From contig OX419337.1 in the NCBI GenBank assembly GCA_948470475.1, forward strand, positions 5,545,574 through 5,609,573: a stretch of 64,000 nucleotides of DNA, given 5' to 3'. Each line of letters opens with the position of its first letter. Positions within the stretch are counted from its first letter, which is position 1. The stretch is from Galaxea fascicularis. Its lineage: Eukaryota; Cnidaria; Anthozoa; Scleractinia; Euphylliidae. This document shows positions 1-11,700 of this stretch, one piece after another. A program made the translations under genes and the position numbers. Under the pieces are notes generated by a model. The model had not been told where the DNA came from. It did no database searches and saw nothing but the letters and a program-made list of their open reading frames with translations.

Positions 1-170
1 AAACATGTCACACAGTTGAATGGAGTGACAATTGCCGACATGATGGTTAGATAATTCTACGTTTGCCATAGAATTAAAGCATCAAACGTTTGTTGCGTCA
101 TAGCTCTCTTTCTAGAATCGTTTCGTTTAGGCCAGCCAAGTTCCAATGGTGATACCACGGAGTAACTCAG

Positions 171-299
171 TACCAGAGGCTCAAACGTTGGCTCCGAGAT
201 GACTGCGCATTACAACAGATAAAGGACAGGGCGGAGAGCAGAACTGATTCAAAGATCGTCCACGAACTGTTATTGGAGAAACAGTTTATCATCAAATCA
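171..299 (+). other. candidate exon of an unrecognised gene entering from the left edge
   Basis: The stretch is bounded by a possible acceptor (...actcag) and a possible donor (gtaggt) and is exactly 43 codons with no stop. Its composition is rich in Lys, Arg, Glu, Asp and Leu, like a helical protein segment (it includes QQIKDRAESRTDSKIVHE). I do not recognise the family, and no neighbouring exon could be joined with confidence. The first 51 bases of the window are also open in one frame (ending at a TAA at 52-54), but that is too short to interpret. It may be a chance open frame. Confidence 0.25.
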
Positions 300-3200
300 G
301 TAGGTTGCAATGTTAGTTGAAGGGAACATAATATATGTTCTGTCAGTCACCCACACATTTTCATTTCCCACTTTCACAATGCAAAATAACTGAAATGACA
401 GTCTTGAAGTAAAATAGACTATAAAGAGAAATAACGATCACAATACGAAAATAAACAATAACAGAAATGAATGTAAAACAAGACATAACATTATAAAACT
501 CCAAAAGAAAATAAACGTTAAAAATTGCTAACATATAAAGAAACATAAAGAACTGAGTTTAAACCAAATAATTCAATAAACCACAAAGCTTGCCTGAACC
601 CTCACCCTCTACAGAAGTGCCAATCATATTTGTTGTTATCTAAGTGGTGATCCGATCTTTGCTGACCGATTGTTGCTATGAGACTCTTGTTAGAAAAAGG
701 TATCCAGGAAATTGACAGTAATGGCTCGAAGAGTTGATGACGACGATTACAAGTTGATGGTCATAAGAATGGGGATGACGATGACGACGACGACGACGAT
801 GATGGTGATGATAATGAAGCAGCAGGTTCGAGATGCAATAGACGTGTTCCTCGCAGCCTTGATAGAGAGCACCTTGCAAAGGGTAATGCAGTTACTGAAA
901 CTGGTATGACCCGTCAATTATATTAGTCTTTTAAGACGTGGGTAGAAACAGTGGGCGAAAGAATCTTTTGAGACATCGGTATAATTTCAACTGCATGACT
1001 TAATTTAGTCTCTCAACAACTTGCTGAACCGAGTCTTTATCCAGGTGGGACTGAATGCGATCATATTCTCCCCAGCGTTTCTCTGTGACGTTATATTTGC
1101 AGTATTCAAGACCCATGAAAAGTTTTTTGAAAAGTTGATTTCTTTCTCAATTTCTATCAGGGAATTTTCTGTAAGCGCCTGGAAATAAAATAAAAAAAAT
1201 AATTCTATTTTTTCTTAACTGTGCAAATATTTGTTTTTATCGACGAAAGTTTGATATTTAAGATCATGATGCAGCAAGAAAACGTGCCCGATATCGATTG
1301 AGGTACCAGCCTACCAGGGCGTGGCTATGAAGTTGGAGTTCCACCTTCATTTGTGCTGCCCTCGTGAAAAGAATGAAATCCACAGTACGGCCCCGAAAGT
1401 CATTGGTTTACAGTATAGCCACAGGCCTCCCAGGGGATCAGCTCATGGTGAACAAAGGACGAAAGGTGAGCATTTTATCTTGTGGTGTAAAGCCAACATT
1501 GGTCCTCATCATCGGCGAGTTTTGCAACCACCTTTAACCGTAGGACCTTGGCCAAAGTTTGCAGTTTCATGGTAAACTAGTAAGGGCTTGTACTATTCCA
1601 TAGTTACCACGACGTGATGTGCCGCTGTGTTTGTGTGGCATTTTTAAATAATCAAAAGTGTAAGTGTTTTGATTATGAGTAACGCCAAAATTCAAGTCTA
1701 TTACAATTGGATTTGTTTTATGGATCTGTTTTAGGACGTAATTGAGATTTGAACAAGCTAGTCACAACGTAGCACAGCGAGGTGACCCGTAAACTAATAA
1801 GGTTAAAAGTTAAATTGTGCCCATTCTATGCGCAGCCCTGACTTACATCACCTTCATTATCTTTATACAGAATCATTTTGCAGTTCTGAATGCCATTAAG
1901 AGCACCGGCCGGGTATATCCATTCCGTTGGCGGCAAAGTAGAAGTGAAGAGATTACAGTCATCTTGTATCGTCTCCGAGAAAGAGAAAAGGAACCTGATG
2001 TGTCCTGATAAGCCGCCGATTAGTTCTGTAACTTTATCAAGGGGTGAACTATTTAATCACTAGTACAGCAAGACCATTATTTAAGAAAGAGACTAAAGGA
2101 GCCAAGTTAAGAACTAGTGTAGATTATTAGCACTTTGACTTTAAAAAGACTCACAAGTCAGTTAGTTATTAAACTTATTTGAAGAGTCGGAGTGGCATTT
2201 CCAATAAAGTCCACTTTACGAGGATAATCAATTCTACATTCTTTATTAATTCGTTGGCATGCATGCGAAATAAAATGATAGAACTACAAACCCGAAAAGT
2301 ACAAAAAACTAAGTGCTTAGATTTAAATAGTCACAAATATATTTTGTTATCAATCTTTCTTTGGGAAAGCTTCAGTCAGTCTGACAATTCTGTATGAGTT
2401 GTGCGAAATTACTATTTCATCATCGAGTATATTAAGTCACTAATTCTATGGAAAATTACGTTTTACTAAATTTTAGTTTATATGATCGCATAATTAGCCT
2501 GAAAATCTGATGAGGCGGATAAATTTATAGAAATAGTTTCACTTTTTTTCGTCGGTTCCACTCAACTATATCTGCCTGCCACTCAGGGAAATGATATCAT
2601 CATGAATTCTTCCCCTGACATGAGTTCATAAAAAACCCAGCCAATTGCAAAAAATTGATCCTTCATTCTCCTTCATGAGGTCATGTTTAAAAGCCTGTCA
2701 TATTAGTACTTTAAATCATGGTATTATAAGGATAGTCCTGTCTCATACCCACCTGAATCAGTTATCTTGTATAACACGATATATCCCAGAGATCCTCCCT
2801 GTATACTGGTCATGTATCTGGTAATGTTAGATGAGGCACTCTATACCCAAGCTATCACATAAAAACTCCTGGTAACATTTTCCTGAACACAGGCTTGCAA
2901 TATATGTTCGAGTGGCTCTACTGTCGAAAATTTTAGCATTTAAAAGGAATTGTTCGGAGTTGGCTTATTATGCGATCCGAGAACTATCATACGTTGTACA
3001 TTATCTGTTGATCTTTTTCTTATCCGCAGTCCACACTCTAAACCATTCTTTTATCAGACTGAAAGCTGCATCGAAATTAACTTCCTACTATCGCCGATTT
3101 TTGTCGAGGACTGACCGAAGCATCCCATTCATTGAGCAAAGAAAAGGTGCACTAAAATTCTACTGTTGACTGCATTAGGTTTTATTATGTTACTGTGAAG

Positions 3201-4657
3201 CAAGACCTTTTACTATTTACTACCTGAGTTCTGCTTGAAGCAAGAATATTACAGTTTTAAATCAAGCTGTTTATTAAGTTAAAAATGAATTGGTTTGCGA
3301 AAGAGTTTGATCACGTGTTACAGCAATCTTGTGTAGACAAGTAAAATTCCAGAACTTGGAATATTCTGGATTTGGATGCGCTAACGCCCAGCTGATTCCA
3401 ACGTAACATAATATAACATAGCTCTAACTGCTTCTAATGCCTAAAAACATCCGATTCAGAGTTTCCAGGATCATGGCCGAGATATAAATTGTTCCCGAAC
3501 CAGTTTCGGCGAAATGAACAGCTTGATTTGTACTATTTTGAAATAGGGTCTTTATAGCGTTAGTAAATATCTCGGTAGACTGAAATAGTCTTTCGTGTAT
3601 AGTCAGTACGGCATCTCAGACAAGGTCGTACCTGTAAAGTAAAGCGGCCGGTTTGGTTGAATAATTCAGTGATGTACATGTACTAAATACTGAGCGAGAC
3701 ACCAGTGTTACGCCAAATAAAAATCAAACTGTAGAAGCTTGTTTGACTGTGAGTTCCTTCTTTCTCAGTTCTAAATATGCCTGACAGAACGTTTGCCAAA
3801 TCAATGGTTTGCCAGTGAACTCACCCGGGGGTCGCATCCATCAGAAATTGTTACCTTAGGAACCGTACATTTTTTTTATGGTGTAGGAGGGGCTGTTGGG
3901 ATTTAGGGAGTGTCATTAGCAAACTCATTGTATGCCCCCCCAGCTTAACAATTTTAGTCACATAACGCCCCTCAAACATTTTTTGAGGATAACCCCCCCC
4001 CTCCAAAAAAGGTCACACCAGCTTTTTTCCACTTACATTTTATCTCAAAATTTCGCTTGACAGCCCCTTTTTATTTTAAGGTTTTTATTATCTTATGGAA
4101 TCACCCCCCTCCCCCCTCCCAAATACAGCGATAAAGACCATCTCTCGTTTTTTTTAAAGCAATTTATTTTTTAAGATTATTTTACATGACAGATTTACCA
4201 GGCTTTAAAATCTATTCAAGTTCCTGTCATAGCTCTTAAACATTATAGTGTACTACAGTTTGTTAATGTGGTACAAAAATGTCAGCACTTTAATTACCCC
4301 GTGTTACAGATGTGACTGATTGTTAGGACGTTTATGCTGCGGCTTAACACTGTCTATAACTTGGTATTCTTTCAGCCCAGCATTTTACGAATCAGATTAG
4401 AGAGTTAGCCAATCCGATAATTATAAAAGATTCACGTGACGAAAGGTCCTTAAAAATGTCATTCGCAGGCTACCCGAGGGAAAGGCACCTTTCCTGCACA
4501 CTGACCCTGTACTTTAGTGAAGTATTGTTTTCCCGACTTTCGCTTTTGCAGTGACTTCCAAAATAAAAAGATCGTGGCTTGCAAATTTTTATAATCAAAT
4601 TACTCTTAGACTTTCAATCAAATTTTCTTTAAAGAACTGAAAGTCAGTTCTTCGCTT
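300..4657. other. intergenic, no gene recognised
   Basis: Only short open frames without recognisable motifs were found. There is a GA/CG-rich trinucleotide microsatellite near 768-828. Near 1370-1470 a frame ends at a donor-like gtgagc, but I could not connect it to any family. Around 3880-4130 lies C- and T-rich low-complexity DNA. TTTATT at 4163-4168 is the reverse complement of a poly(A) signal and could serve the leftward hydroxylase gene, whose stop is about 490 bases away. Confidence 0.5.
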
Positions 4658-5736
4658 TCAGAGATCAGGATTGAGACTGCACTTACGACGGAATTCTTGT
4701 CCACGGATATGCAACCATTTATTGGCAACTGAAAAGAAATAAAAAAGATGCTATGTTTAGTTGCTGTCAAGCAAATAAAGCTTTTAACAGTTAATAAGAT
4801 GCGCTGAGATTAAAGGCCAAGATAACCATATCCTTTTTCTATCAGGGCCTTGCTAGTGCAATGAACGATGATGAAAGTCAATGCCAGCCATAAACAATCG
4901 ATTCAAGTTATAGTTACATCGGGTAGGAGCTGAAATCGACTGTCGTACATTGGTTTATCATTGAATTGGCTAGTATCGAGCAATCAAGCAGCAGATTTGT
5001 GTTAAAATGATTCTTTTCTTTGATTTCAATAAACTCTCCATTGGAACACTTGCTGCAGCTGCGTTCAGTATCTACTTTCTGACAACATACTAGATGGCTA
5101 AAATAACTGACGCATAATGCGTCTGGACGGATTATTCGTCGGCTCTAGTATAAATAACGGTCATTCTTTACATTCTATGATCCATAAGTAACTAAAGAAA
5201 TGCACACGGCCGACACGGAACCTCTTTCTTGATTAGTCTCAGGTCTACGCACCCCATTTATTGCCGCAAAGGACTGGGCAAGCAGCATGCTCTGTGTCGT
5301 AGTCTCCCTGTCCAGATCGCTTTAAGTTATACCAGAACACCGCGTCGCCCTGCAAACATCCGAAATTTGAGTCAACCTTTGTAGTCACCAACTGTCCAAA
5401 CAAGAATTGGCGACAGAGCCTTAGTAACTGCTGCTCCGAAGCTATGGGATGATTTACCCTATGATATTAGAATTACTAGTCACTTAACTTTATTTAAACA
5501 AAAATTGAAAACACGGTACCTTTTAACCAAGCTTACAAACATAGAGCTGTTATAAAATTTTAAATTGTTTCATTTTATCAGCATCACATGGTTAGTTTAA
5601 ATATTGGTTTCTAAACCTATTCACAGTTATTGTATTTACTTTTTAAATATATAATTTTAATATTTCATTGCAAGGCGCATTTAAAAACTTTGTTGAATAT
5701 CTGCGGGACAAATGCACATTTTATAGTATTATTGTT

Positions 5737-5781
<45 letters not shown>

Positions 5782-8700
5782 TAATTAATTAATTAATTAA
5801 TTAAGGGCGGAAGACTAACGCTAAAATTAGTCCAGTACCTATCCGAAGATGTAGGTAATGTAGTTCCAGATATTACAACCATATCAAGCCTCCTGGGCAT
5901 CATACCTTAGCGCCAGCAAAGATGGCGAACACCGTGAATAAGGGCTATTATGCCAAGAATGTATTGTAATAAGCAAGTTGAACTCTATAGCGTGTGAATT
6001 TAAAGTTTACATTATTTGGTTTGCGCACTAACTTACAGGTTAGTGTTGTTAACCATACTAAATTCATGACCAAGTTGTGAAACAAAACTCCTTTGTGTTG
6101 ATAATGTTGAGGAATTCCCTGACGAAAGTTTTTCAGAAACATGAAGTGTGTATTTACAGCGTAATTCTTTAGGGGCGTTTAGGACCAATCCGGGTTAGTG
6201 TTTGTAGTTGCTCTATTCCACCACTTCTTGTTTTAACACGTGACCTTAGTGCTTACCATGGTGGGGCTGACGAACGTTTTCGCTTTTGTGAAAACCGTAT
6301 AGCCTCCTCTACTGACATCGTTTAACTGAGAAACAGAAAAATTGAGCTTTCATTATTTCGACGCCTCCAAATAATAATGAAAAAAAAAAGATAGAATGGT
6401 AAATTTTTGTGAAGTCATCTCTTTCCTAGAGCCCTCAGATAAGATGAATGCGGACTTTTGGAGCTAGAATGGCCATGCTCACATCGCATCACATTCCAGT
6501 CCATTTCAATCACTTCACCTACTATATGGTTAGAGTTAGTTTTCAATTGAGTGTCGTAAAACCAAAACCAAAGCAATTACTCTGACCAATCACAACTGAT
6601 GCAGACAGCTCAGTGAACCAATCGGAATTTGAAGTAATTACATGCAACCGGCGCCAAGCGCGGGAAAATGCGCACATAAAACCAGTTTTGTCAACCAATC
6701 ACAGAGCAAAGTAAAAACATTACTAATGCAAACGCAAACTACTTTCGATACTCGGTTGAACATTGATCCCATTAAAAACGTACTTTCTTAGGTCTTAGGG
6801 TTTTAGAACGATGCGTACAACGCATGCTTATCACAATGAAGATTTAACGAATACTCATACATAGATAAGAACTGTGGCAATGCGATTTCCATTCGGCGAT
6901 GTGTCTAAAGGTGAACCAGGATCCTGCAATTAAAGACAGCAGAACTAAGAATGAACGGGGCGCCTGAAAACGTTGAACTCAAAATAAGACAACAAAGTAC
7001 ATAATAATTATTAATTCCTGCACTGTACTGTGTCTACTGTAGATGAAACTGGAACAAGTTTTCTTCCATTACCGGAAAGGCGGGAACAATACAGTAACAC
7101 AAGTCGCAAAGTAAATAATGTTTTGTGTATTGAAACACCCTTTACCATGCATTCTGAGAAGATTCCACTTTAAACGTTTTACCCAAGCTGAAGGCATGAG
7201 CAACCACGTGACTGGAACGTCGTGGAGTGTGCTATAATGAGGTTATGAAAATTATTCATAAAAAAGATTGAGACTTGAGCCGAAGTTCGTTCAGTTGATT
7301 AGTGGATGCCAACTCATGATTTAGGAAGTCATCTGTTTAGTTTAATACCTTGTAATAGCCAAATGCACTGTTGGTAACAAATCAGTTAACTTACTCCAAA
7401 ATCCAGATGATACTCATACTGTCCTGCCATGCCATAATTTGCTATCTAGTGAAAGAACGAAAAGAGAAAGTTACAAAAGTGTTCATTTAGACGGCAATTT
7501 TGTTTCTCTCTTTATAGTTTGCTTATAAACTAACATTGTAAACCATTGACTAAATTCTTTAACTGCATGATGGTATGAATATGTTAACTGAATGTTCAAC
7601 CTGAACTAAAAAACAGTCGGCCGAGATGGTGAATCTTTTTGCATTCTCTGTGACCTGGCCTGTGAATGAGAAACGAGGCTGGGCCTGACCTTGTTTTGAC
7701 ACAAACCTCACTGCTTTTCTCGTGTAAATCATGTTATTCTTTTGCTAAATAGTCTACGTTTGCAAGACAAAAAGGTTTGTATCAAAATAAGACTACATCC
7801 AGCCTCTCTTGTACCCAAAGGCCAGGTCACTCAACACAACTGTACAGAGGCCTTCCAAGGGATGCTCTGGCGTCGTTCGTTTACGACTCTGTTTGTCGCC
7901 TGTTTGGTTAGAGACAAATTTCACTACTTCAAATAAGACTGAATTAGAAATTAATTATCCTTGTCGCAAACTGTCGCGCTTTTTCTGTCAATTTCTGTCA
8001 GTTGTCGGCATTTTGGGAGAAGATTGTCGCCTGTTCAGTTGGGAGCCATGTTGCTTTATCAATTCTACCCATTGGAAGGCCTCTCTACGTGGACTATTAG
8101 ACCAAAACAACATTTCAACTGTGCATGCGCATTATGAAAATATCAAAGGTAAGGTACCTGTAATGGCTCAGCGGTACTCATGTCCAGGCCCGTCACTGCC
8201 CCAATACGACGGTTCACTCTCCCAATGACCTCATCTTCTTCGCTTTCAAGCCAGGCGCTGCATATGAAAACCTTTGTCACTTGAACGGCTCAAACTCATG
8301 TAAGCTGGCATCTTCCACCTTGCACAAAACTTAACTTTTCAAACTACTGTAACTCTAACTTGATCCATAGTCCACTAATTCAATATACTAAAATATTTTA
8401 ATCCCCAAACCCTGTTTAAAACATTCACGCTAATTCGGTCGTCAAACGCTCCCGTGGAGGTTGTCACGTCTTTCCTCGAGAAAGGAGCTTTGCGTGACGA
8501 CCCAAGTAACAGTCACATTAAAGGTTGTACTTCCAGTGTTCTTTCTTTATTTTCTCTGTGCCCTGTTAGGAGTAATTGGCTACCTAAAACAGGAGTCCCT
8601 AAAGAGTCTCTTTCGGAAACGGTCACGCAACATCCATGGGGAAAGAAGCGTTGTGTGACGATCTTAAAGGTCTCCAGCGCAATGAGAAATGAATCATAGA

Positions 8701-11700
8701 GAATACCCAAACCGATATGAGACAATGAAGTTGGCAAGGAATCATAAAACCTTACGAACAAGCGGAAATTGAGTAGTACCTCTTGCTCACTCGGTAATCT
8801 GCGTTTTCCAGTTCACCAGTTTGCTTGTTGAACACAGTTGCCCTTCTTAGCTGCGAGATTAAGGAGAAAGAGAAATTAGACACAGAAAAATACATTTTTA
8901 TGTGGGGGTTATTTGACGGTAACTGTCCGCAAAATCTTTTTGGTTTTGTTTCGGTTGGAATCACTTACTCGAGGTTTCTATAGCATGGAAGTAGATGCGG
9001 GTGCAATCCGAATCAGTTCCCACGCAATAAAATCGCGTCTTTCAGCTTAAGCGTTAATTGGTTCATCGAGCTGACGAACACCAATTTTCAGTACTTTCCA
9101 GTACTTTTTCAGTACTTTTTTATATTGTTGCTAGGTAACGTTTTATACCCAGAAAATCAGCATTACTTAATGAACATTGACAGCTGGGTATTATTTTGAT
9201 GCCATTATTGTGGTATCAACTAATGAAGAGTGGTAGCATGGATTTATCAAAGTGTACGTAAGTGCTGCTGAGAAATGCTGGAAATCAGAGCAATCTTTTT
9301 AATTCTTTTTATTTATTTTTAGTTTCTTCACTGTAAAACTGTGATCACTATACAACGCTCTTTCAACCCATGCTCAGGTTATTAATGTTGGACTGCTACA
9401 TTTAGCACCAACGGTGCATCAACAGTTTTTTTCCCTATTCTTGTCTTACTTCTAGGTTTTAAATAGAGAATGTACGTCGTTTTTCTGCAGTGATGGAGTT
9501 AGATTTACTTCTTTGAATTAAAACTGAAAGCATTACTTTGCATTGCGAAAGCTCTATTTTCAAGGTATATCCGAAGACTTTCACTCGCGATCGAACAACC
9601 GCACTTTTAAAGGACTTTACAGTCACTCTGGCTTGGTTAAAGTGCATATGACACAAACGTGTTCATTAGCTTGTTCGAAAGAGCTTTCAAAATGATGAAG
9701 AATGGCGTTTATTTTATTGCTGTAAGGTTCAGAGATATTCCATTTTTTTTGTGATTTCACATCATTTTGAGTCCATCTTGTGACGTCAAAAGTCCCCTAA
9801 TTTGCATAAATCAAAATCTTGAATAATTCGTCAACCAAGAGTGCTATCACAATAAAATAAACGCCATTCTTCATCATTTTGAAAGCTCTTTCTAAAAAGC
9901 TAATGAAGACTTTTGTGTCATATGTTCTTTAAAATTAATGATGACATACTTTTGGTGTGGCCACGGCCTTGATTCTTTTAGCCTCAGCTAAACTGACGAG
10001 ATTTCTGAAGATGAATATCCGGGGCTTTCGCCAAACCATTTCTACCTTGATGGGTCTGAGCATGAGCAGAGGATTCTTTCGTCCTTGGTACCAGCAAATG
10101 AGGTTCCCCTGGGGAGCACTCTGGGTGGAAGTAGAAAATGTCATTTGTTTTGAATGTAAGCCGTGAGACCTCCGCTACCAAGCTGTCAAGCCTTTGAAAC
10201 GGGAGGGGGCGCAGGTGAGGGTGTTAAGAGAGGGTGATGGGTCGGAACTCGTGACTCTTCTGAAAACCAATGCATCTGATCTAGTTTGATGAGATCAAAG
10301 GGGCTGACTTGTTATATTATGCACAAAATGGGAAAAGAACCTCCATCATGCCAGGATGGCCCAGATAATATCATAAGTAAAAGCAACCACTTCAGACGAA
10401 ATCATCCCTGGTTGTGATTACCCCCACTTCCAAAGGTAATAGATCATTGACATCAATGTTACCCGTTGCATAATAGCTTAGAAAGAGAGAGGACTGGTAC
10501 CTGGCTTGTATTACCCCTGCAGAGCGTCGCGTACTCCCCGCTTGTGAATGCAGCCGTATTGATTGCCTCCTCTTTTGCTTTTGTTTGTTGGTAGGTTTCA
10601 CTTGCGCCTTGTTTGACTGCTCTTTGGTAATGCATGACATTCTCTTTCACTTGCTTGCTATTTGGAGCTAAGCATCACTATGAATTAGCATATAAATTCA
10701 ACCTGTCGAAAACTAAAGGCGAATATACTGACTCGTTAGCCATTCGTCAGAAGTATTTTCACATTGTTTCAGTAAAACTGTCGGTAGACACTTCTCTCTG
10801 CATTTTGTTTTAAATAAAAAACAACCTCGCTCCCAGGTTGAATAAAAAGTCACGTGTCGGCGTTACAGTTAACTTATTTGAGAATTCACGAATACGGAAA
10901 ACGTAACAAATACAATTCTAGCAGCCAGTCCACTAATAATCCAGAAAAAAACATTGTGAGGGTCATTTTATCGAATCAGTTATATCCTTCATACGGTTTT
11001 TGAGCAACTTTTGACCCCGTTTGATCATAATCAATGTATGCCTATTAACCTGGCTCATTCGACATGTTCACCTTTTATTCCAGTCGTTCCTTACCAAAGG
11101 CCTTGTATTTCGACTATTTAAAGTCATCTAAGGCGTCCATATGGGTATTACTGAGTTACTGTAAAAAGCAGCTTAAGTGCATAAAGAAATGAAAAAAAAC
11201 AAAGATATCTTACCCATATTTTCTATTTCAAGAGTAAGATTTAGAGAACGTTCCGGATTCCCTTTCTGAAAAATAAAGATGAATTCCTCATAACGTAGGC
11301 TCAAGGAATCAGGTCAAAAGCTGATGTTAAATTTAAACTCCAGATACTAAATTCTTAAAAAATATTCCTCTTTGTCCCTCAGTTGAGCATTTTTTTGGTT
11401 GAAGTGGATGTTTATTGCTCGAACAGTTTGTCGTGCTTGATACTTCTCGCAAACCGCTCACATTTAATGAGTCATTTATGGGGCCAGGCAGTGGACGATG
11501 GTGATTACGTGTGAAGGGTACGTCATATTTGAAGCTTGCAGTTGAGATAGGCACTAATGTCATGTTAAAGTATACGATAATAGGCAAACAGGAAGTAGAA
11601 TTTCGCGCCAGATGATATTACTCCAGAAGTAGGGAAAGATGAATGGAGAAAGGGAGAGGGGGGGGGGGGGGGGAGGGAGGGTGGCGGTCGTTTGGTAAAT

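Noticed and set aside
7809..8228. 139-codon plus-strand frame
   Set aside because: It overlaps, antisense, exon 8 of the leftward P4HA gene and two MITEs; no domain.
8780..8850. Initial impression that the leftward P4HA gene was truncated after the RRATV exon
   Set aside because: Reading further on the minus strand revealed all remaining exons down to a stop at 4658, in frame.
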